DNA of 64,000 bases from Bugula neritina (lineage: Eukaryota > Bryozoa > Gymnolaemata > Cheilostomatida > Bugulidae). Shown here piece by piece: positions 44,666-55,213 of this stretch. Where the stretch lies: the NCBI GenBank assembly GCA_964035545.1, contig OZ037770.1, forward strand, positions 2,538,001-2,602,000. The letters run 5' to 3'. Under the pieces are notes generated by a model. It saw only the letters and a program-made list of their open reading frames with translations. It searched no databases and was not told the origin of the DNA. The stretch's first letter is position 1. The number at the start of each line of letters is the position of its first letter. The translations under genes and the position numbers were made by a program.

Positions 44666-47600
44666 CTATTGGCTAGTAAACTTTTGTCTCTCACTTTTTT
44701 CTTCACCTACATCAATTACAACTGGCGTTACCACCGACAGCGTACAGACAGCATTAGCTCTGAGCTGGTCAGCGCAGTCTTTCCACTAGTCACACTACAT
44801 TCTCACACAACACACGTGCCGAGTGCCCCAAGAGAAAAGACAACTCCTAGCTGTGAATATGGACAGTGACTCACCTGTTCGAAGATTTTCTGGATGTCAC
44901 GGTGACAGGAGTGCTTGTAGAGAGCCACTACAAGGGCTCGAATAAACCAGGTACCTTGTCGAGAGTGTCGTGTTGAGACGAAACCTGTGTACACTAACAA
45001 GGCTTACATTACTTGGTACCGTGTACATACACACAATGCTTACATCACCAGTTAATGGGCACACATGTATAATTACTTACTAAGAAAGCTGGCTTTCATG
45101 ATATACAAATCATCAGTTAATAAGTAATCCCCGGGGAAAGGAGATTCTACAGTCTGAGGTTGTTCTTTAGTCTTTGAGGAAGGTTTGGGCACTTGAGCTT
45201 CGCTGTCTGTAAAAGGTGTGTTGTGTGTATACTGACCCATTGTATCCTTCCGCTCTACAAGTGTGTCACAGCGTATAACTACACCGTGTAAACTAAATGC
45301 TACAAGGTACAAAGTAGATACTATACAAGGAATAAACTAGATACTACAAGGTATTAACTAGATACTACAAGGTATACACCAGATACTACAAGTTATAAAC
45401 TAGATACTACAAGGTATAAACTAGACACTACAAGGTATAAACTAGATACTACAAGGTATAAACTAGATACTACAAGGTATAAACTAAATACTACAAGGTA
45501 CAAACTAGATACTACGAGGTATAAACTAAATACTACAAGGTATAAACTAGATATACTACAAGGTATTAACTAGACACTACAAGATATAAACTAGATACTA
45601 CAAGGTATAAACTAGATACTACAAGGTATAAACTAGATACTACGAGGTATAAACTAGATACTACAAGGTATAACCTAGATACTACAAGGCATAAACTAGA
45701 TACTACGCTGTATAAACTAGATACTACGAGGTATAAATTAGATACTGTGGTGCCTCGTGGAGCTACCAGCAGCACGATACGCAGGGTTGCGTAATTGACC
45801 CGGAACAATGACAGCCAATTAGCGACTTTAATAGTTAGTAGCAGTAGTAGTTTTCCCGCTGTTAGTTAGTCGAAGTTAGAGTGTTGAATAGTCTAGATGT
45901 GTGGAATTATTAAATGTATTTGTATCGTTTTTGTAATGTGTTCTCGTGTTTAAAATATATACTCGTTCACTTGACTTATCCTGGTGAAGTTCTCTAGCAA
46001 GTAATCAGACTCTCTGGATTGTACATCAACCCTAACTCTGAAAATCATAACAGTGGTGGCAGCGGTGGGATAGTGCACATCCAAGATAGAGACTGAAAAT
46101 GCTGGAATGCAACCACCGGCAGTAGAAGGTGAGCGCAGAGACAATGCTGTAGAGACAATGCCTGTCAACCATGTAGTAGAAGAGCGAAGGGTTCCGCGGG
46201 AACTAACTGAAGACCGCTACCGGTTAAAGGCGCCCACCTTCACGGGCGAAGAAAAGGTGGAGCAATTCATCCAAGAGTTTAGCCACGTAATGGGCGTCGC
46301 CCAGTGGCCCCCTAGGGTGGCCCTGCTGAAGCTTAGAATAGCATTGATGGACAAAGCCAAGCCTTATGGGCTGGGCGTAGACATCGATAATATCTTTGCT
46401 TCTCTGCGGGCCCGCTTCGGCCTCTCTGCTACAGATGCCCGGGCCCAACTACAAAGTTTGCGGCGTGATCCCTGCACCCCGCTACAGAAACATGCCGCTG
46501 CGGTCATGAAGCTGGCACAGATCGCATACAGTGACTTGCCCCCAGTCAACCGCGAGAGGTATACCCTTGACGCCTTCATAGCATCTGTCGACGATCTGGG
46601 TCTCCACCACCAGTTTCTAGCTAGAGGAGTCACCACCGTTGAAGATGCTCTGACAGAGGGGGAAGCTTACCTCCTAGCCAATCAGATGCATAAAAGTAGC
46701 AAGAACTCCCGTCAAGTGGAGGTAGACCGTGCGGACATGGCAGCGGGACGAGAGGAGGAAACCTCCGCAACGGCTGCCGTGGCTCAGTTAGCGACAGCAT
46801 CGAAAGTCACCCAACTGACTGACATGCTGGCCAAACTGATAGCAACACTGACACCCCAAACCCCAGTAGGTACCGCCGCTGAGCCCGTACGGCCACCGGC
46901 GCCGCCACCGGGAGAAACGGTCAGTTTTTGCTGGGAATGCGGAAATCAAGGACATTTTCGCAAGTACTGTCCCTTCCTAACTCCGGGGTTAAACTACCGC
47001 GGCCCGCAGATGTTCCCACCTCTTGCGGGCAGACGATGAAACCTCCAGGGAAAAAGAAACGCAGGTCACCCAGACGGGTGCCGCGTGCTGGCGACTAACG
47101 GTGGCAACAGCCGCGACAGACCAGCAAGGGGCTCCGCCCCGCCGCTACCTTTTCCATGCCCCTCCACAATCGATTCGACGGGCTACCAGCCCAAGAATCT
47201 GGATGGGAGCCAGCAAAGGTAGCCGGAAATCTAGCCTCGGCATCTTCGAGGCCCACTTACCACCATCCCAAGAGACCTCCTTCGCGACCCAAAGCGAGGG
47301 AGGTACTCCCTGCAAGAGCAAGGCCTGAAGAGAGAGTTCAGGTGCAGCCCCATGGGAACAGCTATTTCTTGCCCGGTAAATTGTAAGGCAAAGCTGTTAC
47401 TTTTCTCATTGACTCGGGCTGTACCACGAACCTCCTAAGCTGCTGACTCTTCGACACCCTCAGTGCTAGGGTCAGGGGCGAGATGGAACCATACGAGGGA
47501 GAGTATGGCACCCTAGCTGACGGGTCATGCCTTCCCTTCAATGGTATAATTGAGCTGACGGGACGAGTCCGTGATCAAGCGATCCAAGAGACGTTTATCG

Positions 47601-50600
47601 TCAGTCAGCTCAAGGAGGACGCCATCCTTGGGATGCCATTCCTAAAACGGCACGGATGTCACATCGATTTTAGTAAATCGGTGATGGTGATGTCTGAGCG
47701 AGAACTCGCCTGCGTCGACAAGTTCGAACGCCCTTTAGTGGGAGGTGTGCAGGTGGTATGCAACCGTACCATACCAGGCCGCTCCCGGGCTACCATTCAC
47801 TGCAGGGTGAACAATAGCCGGATCTCTGGACTCGGGGTAGTCGAAGGCGCGCACGAAAGGATCCAACTTGCCAGCAGTCTGAACCAGCTGACTGAGCAAG
47901 GGGAGATCTTAGTGCAGTGTGTCAACCCCTTTACTGAGTCTGTCAAGCTTCCGGCTGAGTCTATGCTGGGCTGTTTTCACTCCATTCAGGAGGAGGACGG
48001 GGGCCCGTCGCTGGGTGATGCGACGGAGGCACCCCTCGGTGTCCTACTCAAGGGCGAGGGACAGTCGCAGCACATCTCCGGGAGTTATATGAAACAGCCT
48101 GTGGCGGCTGCGCGAGTAACAAGGAACGCCAAGCTATGGCGAAGTTGCTGCGTGACTACGGTGATGTGTTCAGCAGCGGAGATCATGACGTGGGACTGAC
48201 TGGAGTTGTCAGACACGAAATACCGCTGACTGCAGGGACGGCCCCCGTCCGGCAACCCACACGCAGGCTGGGGCCGAAAAAAGAGAAGGAGGTTAGCCGA
48301 CAAGTACGGAATCTTCTGGACCGCGGCCTCATAGAGCCCGCCCATAGTGCGTGGAGCTCGCCGGTCATACTGGTCCGGAAGAAAGACGGCAGTTGGCGGT
48401 TCTGTGTGGATTACCGCAAACTCAATAGCGTAACCATACAGGACGCCTACCCTCTACCTCGTATTGACGAGTCATTGGATGCCCTAGCCGGCAGCAAGTA
48501 CTTCAGTACGTTAGACTTGCTGAGTGGCTACTGGCAAGTTCCTCTGAGTCCCGACGCTCAGGAGAAAGCGGCGTTTATCACATGGGACGGATTGTGGAAG
48601 TGGAAGGTGTTGCCTTTCGGGTTAACCTCCGCCCCAGCCACCTTCCAGAGGCTGATGGAGCAAGTCCTCAGCGGGCTCCATTGGAAGACACTGCTGATCT
48701 ACTTCGATGATGTCATCGCGATCTCTCCAGACTTCGAGACGCATGTCAGTCATCTGCAGGAGGTCCTCGAGAGACTCCGAGGTGCCGGTCTTAAGCTCAA
48801 ACCTTCCAAGTGCGCTCTATTGCAGCCGGAGGTCAAGTACCTGGGGCACGTTGTCGGTCGAAACGGCGTGGCAACGGATCCCGAAAAGGTACGGGCGATA
48901 GAAGACTGGGTCACCCCCCAAGACTTGACCGGACTTCGGGCTTTCTTGGGGTTGGTAGGGTATTACAGGCAATACATACCAGACTTTGCAGACATAGCAC
49001 AGTCGTTAAACCAGCTCACCGCAAAGGGGGTGACGTGGCAGTGGACCCCAGTCGAACAAGGAGCGTTTGACCGCCTCAAGGGTTGCCTACTAACGGCGCC
49101 TATCTTGGCCTACCCAGACCCCACTCTGGAGTACATCCTCGACACTGACGCCAGTGACCAAAATGTTGGCGCTGTGCTGTCTCAAGTGCAGGAAGGCCGA
49201 GAGGTAGTAGTAGCCTACTACAGCAAGTCTCTCTCACCCACTGAACGAAATTACTGCACTACCCGCAAGGAGCTACTGGCAGTAATCAAGTCAGTGAAGC
49301 ACTTCAGACCATACTTATACGGCAGGAAGTTCCGGCTGCGTACGGATCATGCCTTGCTGATCTGGTTGTGCAAGAGAGCAGAGCCCTCTAGTCAGGTCGC
49401 TCGGCGGCTCGAAATCCTAGCTGAGTTCTCGTACCGGATTGAACATCGACCGGGCAAGAGACACAGCAATGCTGATGGGTTGAGCCGCCGACCTGCTGGA
49501 GGCTGCAAACAGTGTCTCAACATCGAGAGGAGGGACGGAGGTCCCCCGCGATGTGAATTGGAGACACTGGCTCACCACGGAGCGCAGTCTAACTGGGACT
49601 AGGGTCAACTCAAACAGAAGGTTGACGAGTCCCCGGAGGTTGTACAAAATCTCCGCGCCAATCCTGTACTGGCCGATAATGTCCAGGAGCTAAAGAAGCT
49701 CCAAGAAGAGTTGCCTGGGGTAGTGGCAGACATATATCGGGCCAAAAGGGACGGGCGACGACCCAGCGAGGAACGCATACGGCAGGGATGCGCCGAGTTC
49801 CGGCTACTCTGCCAGCGTTGGGACTCGCTGAGGATCGGGCAGGATGGTCTATTGACCATTTCTCTAGCTGCCAATGGCAGACACCCGGAGAGGAAAAGGG
49901 TGGTCTGCCCCAGTGCCATACGCCGCGAGTTAATCTGGGACACTCACAAACAGGCCCACGCAGGGGTCAAGAGAGTGATCTCCAAATTGCAACTCCGGTG
50001 GTATTGGCCCAAAATGGGGCGGAATGTCCGGCTCAGAGTAAAGCAGTGCGAAATCTGCCAGGCCAGCAAGCATGGCCGTCTCCCTGGTGAAGCGGGACGG
50101 CGGAGGCTATATGCTGGCAGGCCGTGGCAAGTGGTAGCTGTTGACCTGGTCGGACCCATGCCCCTGACCCCCAGAGGCAATAGTTGGATCTTAGTACTGA
50201 CCGACCACTTTACTAGGTGGGCGGTGCTTTGGCTATCCCAGATGCGTCAGCCCCAACAGTGGCCAGGGCGCTAGACCAACATGTATTCTGTTATTTCGGG
50301 CTTCCCGAACAGATACACTCTGACCAAAGCGCACAGATTCAGTCCCAACTGATGAGCGACCTTTGCCGCCTCTGGGGAGTAAATCAGAGCAAGACCACCC
50401 CTTACCACCCCCAAGGTAACGGGGTGGTGGAGCGCGACAACCGAATGCTAGGTGATGCGCTCCGGAGTCTTCTCCTCGGACGCAGTCAAGAGGAATGGGA
50501 CACGGTATTGCCGCAAGTCATGCGTGCATACCGTAGCACCCCACACACCAGTACTGGTGAGACCCCAAACCTCTCGATGCTCGGGAGAGAGACCCGAGTT

Positions 50601-53600
50601 CCTGACTAGCTCACCTACCATGTTCCAGAGCTAGACAACTCGATTCACGAGTATGCCAGTGAACTAGTGGAACGGATGAAGGCCGCACACGATATACTGC
50701 GCGAACGGCAGTGGAAGGTGCGACACGAAGATTCCGAAGAACCACCTCGCTACCAGACGGGAGATAAGGTGTGGATGGTCAATTACCGTAGGCGTCGCGG
50801 ACAGGCGGCTAAGCTACAGCCTAAGTTTGTGGGACCCTACGTGATCGTCGAGGCGATGCCCAACCATACGTACAAGATTGAGCGCTCAGGACAGGTGTCT
50901 ATTCAGAATGAGTCTCGCTTGAAGCCGTATTGGGCTAGCCCTGACGCAGTGAGAGAAGCCCCCCCCCCCCGTTGTTGGGGACCTGAATATGAAGTGGTCA
51001 TACCGTGGGAGAAAGACTTGGTGAGAGATGAGCGACAGCTTTTGCCAACAGAAGCGCGTCCGCCACCGCCAAATCTGATTCCATCACTTCCAGAAACCGA
51101 GCCGGTTCCAGAAGTGCAAGCCCCCACGGAGGGAGGGGCTCTATCCGGAGAACAAGAAAAAGTGACCACTAACGGTGAAGTAGAGACGCCACCAGAGGCC
51201 CCTACTAACACTAACACACCGACGAGTGCGTCACCTCCCCTGGAGCGGGGACAATGTCTGAGGCAACCCCCCGCATACTTGAAGGACTTCGTATGCGACT
51301 GCATTAAAAGCGGCGCGTATGAAAGTCTGGGGGAAAACCGTACGGGAAAAGTATGGAGCAAATGTGGGAGTTGTCAACACCACGGAAATATCAACTTTTT
51401 CATCGGCGGAAGTAGAAACAAAATTCATCCGCCGGGTGCACAAAGTCCTAATCACGCACCCCAACCACGTTGCTCGATCTTTTCATACGCTGATGCAGTC
51501 AAGAGTAGACGTGTTCCTAATCAGTAGTCCAAATCATTTCACAAATTCAGTATTTCTTACGACAACAGATCGTGGGGTGAGTTAACTATATCTTGATATG
51601 GAAACTAGATTGCATCACTCAGTTCCGACTCACTGAGTCAAATGAGCTGGAGATAGGCTAGTGAACTACCGTGGTAAGAACTCAGTTGACTTAGAGATTG
51701 TATAATCTCATTGCAATACGTGTTCTATCTGACTATCCACTACCATACATCTCTACGAGGTAACTGAACGAGAAGTTGCCAGGCTGTTCAAGCTGACAAC
51801 ACTGCAGTGTATTATACTAACACTGTTGAAACTCTTTCAGGTTACACTCGACCCGTTACAACCAGGGTACGGGATAGAGCACTTCCCGCTCCGCAGCATG
51901 AGGAGTATACCAATGGTGACCGGCCCGAGCCGCTGCGCCGCCGTTGGCGGTGGGTGTCGCCGGAAACAGAGGAGCAGATAGAAACAGCCTGGGGATCCAA
52001 AGGAAGGACGCGGTGCCAGATTTGTGACGAGGAGTGTGCCTCTCACCGCTCCTTGAAGCTGCATGTCAACGCCCACCTATTACTCACATTCTGCCCCTGT
52101 GGATATAATGATGTCTACCCCTACCCCGTTACCAGACATCGGGCGACGAGCTGTTTCTCCGGAGAGAATTACGTGGTGGATGCCAAACTCTATCCAGAAT
52201 TCTTAACTCTGATACGACCCCTAGTGAAGACGGCGATGTTGTTGGCCGTTCTGACCTCGGGTTTCCAGCGCGTACTAGACTACGCCAGGCAGCAATCTCC
52301 ATTGGTGTCTGACCGCCCTCAGATTGTGTACACCCCCGAAGAGTTTTCCTATCCTGAAGAAGGAGAGGTCTCCCCTACCCCGACGAAAAGACGGACCCGG
52401 TCTCCAAGTCCCCCTCTTCGTCGCAGACGGACACCGTCCCCAGACCCTGCTCGCCTGGCCACGGTGGAGGAACGCCTCCTCTGACTGCAGGCTGAGTTTA
52501 CCCAGTTAGCACCGGATCTGCTTAATACCCTGACGGGACTCTTTCAGCTAAAAGGCTCGGTTGGCCGGATTAAAAGGAAGTTACGTACATGCCAAGCCAA
52601 ACATCGGCGTGCCAAACACTGACTCTGGTTCTATTGCCTGGAATGATCCACAAGCCTCGTCTTCTTGGGAGACCCAAGACTATCATGTAAATGCTTGACT
52701 GCTCGACAGCTCGATTCCTTGTCCAATACTACAACTAGACGGCATTCCTTCTCTTTAGCTGGCCAATTGTATGTAACCTGCTGTTATAATGACTCTGTCT
52801 GTTATTGTATATCTTTATATATCATGTTTTTTCTTTTGGTCTACTGATGTACGTGGGTAATAACGAAATATTTTTTATATCAGAAAGAGGGCTTTCTGCT
52901 GGTGGGGGCGGTGTGGTGGCTCGTGGAGCTACTAGCAGCACGATACGCAGGGTCGCGTAATTGACCCGGAATAATGACAGCCAATTAGCGACTTTAATAG
53001 TTAGTAGCAGTAGTAGTTTTCCCGCTGTTAGTTAGTCGAAGTTAGAGTTTTGAATAATCTAGATGTGTGGAATTATTAAATGCATTTGTATCGTTTTTGT
53101 AATGTGTTCTTGTGTTTAAAATATATACTCGTTCACTCGACTTATCCTGGTGAAGTTCTCTAGCAAGTAATTAGACTATCTGGATTGCACATCAACCCTA
53201 ACTCTGAAAATCATAACAATACTACAAGGTATAAACTAGACACTACAAGGTATAAACTAGATACTACAAGATATAAACTAGATACTACAAGGTATACACT
53301 GGATACTACAAGGTATAAACTAGATACTACAATGTATAAAGTAGATACTACAAGTTATAAACTAGACACTACAAGGTATAAACTAGATACCACAAGGTAT
53401 AAACTAGATACTACGAGGTATAAACTAGATACTACAAGGTATAAACTAGATACTATAAGGTATAAACTAGATACAACAAGGTATAAACTAGATACTACAA
53501 GGTCTAAACTAGATACTGCGAGGTATAAACTAGATACTACAAGGTATGAACTAGATACTACAAGGTATAAACTAGATACTACAAGGTATAAACTAGATAC

Positions 53601-54553
53601 TACAAGGTATGAACTAGATACTACAAGGTATAAACTAGATACTACAAGGTATAAACTAGACACTACAAGGTATAAACTAGATACTACAAGGTATAAACTA
53701 GATACTACGAGGTATAAACTAGACACTACAAGGTATAAACTAGACACTACAAGGTATAAACTAGATACCACAAGGTATAAACTAGATACTACAAGGTATA
53801 AACTAGATACTTACTGCCAGAACAGGCTTGTAGAATAACGAGCTTTGGTTTGCCGGCCATAGCAGGAAATTGGTAGACGGTGAGAAGGTCGAACACATCG
53901 GAGTATTTGATTGGCTGATCATCTGTGCCATAAAGTCTGTTCTCTGTGCCGTGAGTCATGATTACAAGAGCACTAACTCCGACCTTAGCGTAGCCTGGGT
54001 TCCTTGTCTCTTCTCGTATCGTCTCCAGCATCTCCTACATTACATTACATTATATAATACAATTATTATATAGTAATACATTATATAATACTATAACAAT
54101 ATAGTAATACATTCTATAATAATATAACAACATTGTATTACATTATATAATATAATAATATAGTAATACATTATATATTGATATAATAACATATTATAGT
54201 AATACATTATATAATAGTATAACAATATAGCATTGTATTATATAACAGTATAACATTATAATATTACATTGTATAATAATATAACAATATAATAATACAT
54301 TATATAATAATATATTGATGTAGTAATACATTATATAATAATATAGTATTACATTATACAATATAATACCAGTACTTTATAATACCTGACTGGTCAAGTC
54401 GGTCTTGACTTCACACACAAAGTTCAAGTCTTTGAAGACACGTGAGATGTTCTTGACGTCCATCTCAGACCCGTCTCTCTTCTCCAGTTTGTCAAAGTAG
54501 TGGTTGTTGATGATGAGACACCTTCCTCTGTGTGGAGTTGTCATCCTGTACAC
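44666..54553 (-). CDS. Caspase catalytic domain (p20 plus p10), 5 exons, 3' complete
   Basis: Exons 54553-54386, 54034-53815, 45206-45081, 44984-44875 and 44785-44666 have GT/AG borders and join in one 744-nt frame ending in TAG. Caspases are cytosolic Cys proteases that cut after Asp in cell death. Exon 1 has the family start (RMTTP-RGRCLIINN). Exon 2 has the catalytic His (MTHGTE) and the catalytic Cys in QACSG at its very end. Exon 3 is the inter-subunit linker, with PGD as a possible cleavage site, and DDLYIMKASF. Exon 4 has the small-subunit STRHSRQGTWFI. Exon 5 is a short C-terminal end (VVTPVVIDVG). The intron after the active-site Cys is 8.6 kb and holds a minisatellite split by gypsy element 1. 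No prodomain exon was found upstream in the window, so the 5' end is missing or the protein is a short executioner type. Confidence 0.85.
45318..45741. repeat. 21-bp minisatellite (CTAGATACTACAAGGTATAAA), left part
   Basis: About 20 units lie in caspase intron 3. The array resumes at 53219 on the far side of gypsy element 1, so it was one array before the insertion. Confidence 0.95.
45742..45745. repeat. Target-site duplication ATAC, left
   Basis: ATAC precedes the 5' LTR and recurs at 53219-53222 after the 3' LTR. It matches the minisatellite unit (AGATACTAC), as expected for a 4-bp gypsy target duplication. Confidence 0.8.
45746..46052 (+). repeat. 5' LTR of element 1
   Basis: 307 bp, starting TGTGGTGCCTCG and ending AAAATCATAACA. 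The partner is 52912-53218, at about 96 per cent identity by eye. It would carry the promoter and polyadenylation signals. An ATTAAA lies near 45908. Confidence 0.95.
46054..46071 (+). other. Primer-binding site, tRNA-Leu type
   Basis: TGGTGGCAGCGGTGGGAT begins one base after the LTR. It is complementary to the 3' end, including CCA, of animal tRNA-Leu of the AAG type as I remember it, so minus-strand DNA synthesis was probably primed by that tRNA. Confidence 0.8.
46107..47039 (+). CDS. gag: gag of element 1 (310 aa)
   Basis: The intact frame begins at the first ATG after the primer site and ends with TGA. The N-terminal half is a capsid-type helical region (YRLKAPTF, EKVEQFIQEF, LRARFGLS, LQSLRRDP). 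A low-complexity Ala/Thr/Pro stretch follows, then one CCHC zinc knuckle, CWECGNQGHFRKYC (C-x2-C-x4-H-x4-C), near residue 275. The product would coat and package the element RNA in cytoplasmic particles. This is the only long ORF of the element without a break. A strong splice donor (AAG/GTGAGC) lies at codon 8. Pol is in another frame and may need frameshifting. Confidence 0.9.
   Translation: MQPPAVEGERRDNAVETMPVNHVVEERRVPRELTEDRYRLKAPTFTGEEKVEQFIQEFSHVMGVAQWPPRVALLKLRIALMDKAKPYGLGVDIDNIFASLRARFGLSATDARAQLQSLRRDPCTPLQKHAAAVMKLAQIAYSDLPPVNRERYTLDAFIASVDDLGLHHQFLARGVTTVEDALTEGEAYLLANQMHKSSKNSRQVEVDRADMAAGREEETSATAAVAQLATASKVTQLTDMLAKLIATLTPQTPVGTAAEPVRPPAPPPGETVSFCWECGNQGHFRKYCPFLTPGLNYRGPQMFPPLAGRR
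46124..46134 (+). promoter_or_regulatory. Strong splice donor in the gag leader
   Basis: GTAGAAG/GTGAGC with the cut after 46128 leaves one base of a codon (phase 1). It would pair in phase with the acceptor at 51840 in front of the third ORF. Splicing is predicted, not shown. Confidence 0.5.
47156..48199 (+). pseudogene. pol: Protease and linker part of pol, element 1
   Basis: The frame starts with NRFDGLPAQE and contains an aspartic protease active site, FLIDSG, at about 47410. Stops interrupt it at 47384 (TAA) and 47444 (TGA). From 47483 it is open to 48199, with the protease end (DAILGMPFL) and the linker to RT (CVNPFTE). Comparison with element 2 puts a frameshift near 48100-48130, after which pol continues in the frame of 48136. 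Retropepsin would cleave the Gag-Pol polyprotein. Confidence 0.85.
48136..49602 (+). CDS. pol: Reverse transcriptase and RNase H of element 1
   Basis: A 488-codon open frame. RT motifs are in order: RKKDGSWRFCVDYRKLN, the first catalytic Asp in STLDLLSGYWQ (about 127), FGLTSAPATF, and the YFDD box at about 189-192. RNase H follows with DTDASD, RKELLAV and RTDHALL, giving three of its acidic catalytic residues. The end has HRPGKRHSNADGLSR. It would copy the element RNA into DNA. A TAG at 49600 ends the frame. The integrase continues beyond it in the same frame, so the stop is a later mutation. Confidence 0.92.
   Translation: MAKLLRDYGDVFSSGDHDVGLTGVVRHEIPLTAGTAPVRQPTRRLGPKKEKEVSRQVRNLLDRGLIEPAHSAWSSPVILVRKKDGSWRFCVDYRKLNSVTIQDAYPLPRIDESLDALAGSKYFSTLDLLSGYWQVPLSPDAQEKAAFITWDGLWKWKVLPFGLTSAPATFQRLMEQVLSGLHWKTLLIYFDDVIAISPDFETHVSHLQEVLERLRGAGLKLKPSKCALLQPEVKYLGHVVGRNGVATDPEKVRAIEDWVTPQDLTGLRAFLGLVGYYRQYIPDFADIAQSLNQLTAKGVTWQWTPVEQGAFDRLKGCLLTAPILAYPDPTLEYILDTDASDQNVGAVLSQVQEGREVVVAYYSKSLSPTERNYCTTRKELLAVIKSVKHFRPYLYGRKFRLRTDHALLIWLCKRAEPSSQVARRLEILAEFSYRIEHRPGKRHSNADGLSRRPAGGCKQCLNIERRDGGPPRCELETLAHHGAQSNWD
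49603..51527 (+). pseudogene. pol: Integrase with GPY-type C-terminal module, element 1
   Basis: After the TAG at 49600 the frame carries a zinc-binding HHCC domain (HKQAHAG, then CEIC) and the first catalytic Asp in AVDLVGP. A frameshift near 50215-50230 moves the reading to the frame of 50217, which has the second Asp (HSDQS) and the Glu (GVVERDNRM). A TAG at 50607 interrupts it. The GPY-like module (KFVGPYVIVE, QNESRLKPYW) and a long Pro/Glu-rich tail then run to 51527. Integrase inserts the DNA copy into the host genome. It is not functional here. Confidence 0.88.
51807..52622 (+). CDS. Third ORF of element 1, zinc-finger protein (225 aa plus tail after a stop)
   Basis: A separate ORF after integrase, where some gypsy elements carry env or accessory genes. 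It has no signal peptide or membrane segment. It has a C2H2 finger (C70-x2-C73-x12-H86-x3-H90) and then a second cluster (C96-x-C98-x12-H111-x4-C116). A helical middle follows, then a basic Ser/Pro/Arg tract (RRTRSPSPPLRRRRTPSP) that could be a nuclear signal. A TGA at 52482 is followed by 45 further codons in the same frame, so the original protein was probably about 270 residues. The finger core is also seen in element 2. DNA or RNA binding is inferred. I know of no named family for it. Confidence 0.75.
51815..51840 (+). promoter_or_regulatory. Consensus branchpoint and splice acceptor before the third ORF
   Basis: TACTAAC at 51815-51821 is a perfect branchpoint consensus. It is followed 19 bases later by a pyrimidine-rich ACTCTTTCAG ending at 51840. 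The open frame across it is in phase with the donor at 46128. Predicted only. Confidence 0.5.
52898..52911 (+). other. Polypurine tract of element 1
   Basis: The G-rich GGTGGGGGCGG immediately precedes the 3' LTR, the position of the plus-strand primer. Confidence 0.6.
52912..53218 (+). repeat. 3' LTR of element 1
   Basis: 307 bp, TGTGGTGGCTCG to AAAATCATAACA. About 12 substitutions from the 5' LTR, mostly transitions, and no indels. Confidence 0.95.
53219..53810. repeat. 21-bp minisatellite, right part
   Basis: About 28 units of CTAGATACTACAAGGTATAAA end five bases before the exon donor of caspase exon 2 (GGCA/GTAAGT at 53815). Since 21 is a multiple of three, both strands are open for 138-217 codons. 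These frames are not genes. Confidence 0.95.
54040..54380. repeat. AT-rich tandem repeat TAATACATTATATAATA
   Basis: It fills the short intron between the first two caspase exons seen here. Confidence 0.8.
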
Positions 54554-54565
54554 CTGTGGTACAGT

Positions 54566-54700
54566 AATATAGTAGTAATATAGTACTAATATACTAGTAA
54601 TATACTAGTAATGTAGTAGTAATATACTAGTAATATGCTAGTAATGTACTAGTAATATACTAGTAATATACTACTAATATACTAGTAATATACTGTAGCC
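54566..54700. repeat. AGTAATATACT repeat
   Basis: Tandem variants of AGTAATATACT lie just upstream of the caspase exon at 54553. From 54700 to 55010 I see nothing recognisable. Confidence 0.8.
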
Positions 54701-55009
54701 TAATGTGCGTGACATTGCATTATGCAGTAATGTAAGCTGTTTTGTAAATACTATAATTGTGCTGTTTTCCCTAATGTCATAAATAGCCTTTATCTTTGTG
54801 GCTTTGCAAACAACTATGCAGTGTAGTCAATGTAATAGACACACTAAATGAATTAAAGCTATTGTTTCATATTTTCAGTCTGGAATATGTGTTTGTAGTG
54901 ACTAGTTGTGTTTTCTAAATAAAGATATCTCATTGAAAATTACATATAATACTATTACATATACTAGTAATGTAGTAGTAATAGGGTATAGTACCATAAA
55001 TTATAGCCG

Positions 55010-55213
55010 TGCAGTAGTAACATAATAAGGTAAAATACTATAATATAATATAAAAATATAAAATAATATCATAAAACAACACGATAATATAACACAACAT
55101 AATGCAACATAATACAATACAACAATATAATATAGTAAACAGAACAATAAAATAATATAATACAACAATATAATATAATAAATACAACAATAAAATAATA
55201 TAATACAATAATA
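55010..55213. repeat. AATATAATACAACA-type simple repeat
   Basis: Low-complexity A/T/C repeat of AATATAATACAACAATA units. Open frames on the minus strand are not credible genes. Confidence 0.7.

Larger units (their letters stand above)
45746..53218 (+). mobile_element. Complete but inactive Ty3/gypsy retroelement (element 1)
   Basis: A 7473-bp element with two 307-bp LTRs (TGTGGTG...ATAACA), a tRNA-Leu-type primer site, gag, pol (protease, RT, RNase H, integrase with GPY-type module) and a third ORF. It is antisense to the caspase gene whose intron it occupies. The LTRs differ at about 12 of 307 positions, so the insertion is not recent. Pol carries four stops and two frameshifts, so it cannot move on its own. 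The domain order, RT before integrase, places it in Ty3/gypsy (Metaviridae). Confidence 0.95.

Noticed and set aside
51807-52622. Third ORF of element 1 as an envelope gene
   Set aside because: No signal peptide, membrane segment or glycoprotein features; it has zinc-finger motifs instead.
53185-53838. 217-codon frame of Leu-Asp-Thr-Thr-Arg-Tyr-Lys repeats and its 138-codon mirror
   Set aside because: The 21-bp minisatellite is a multiple of three, so both strands stay open; it lies in a caspase intron.
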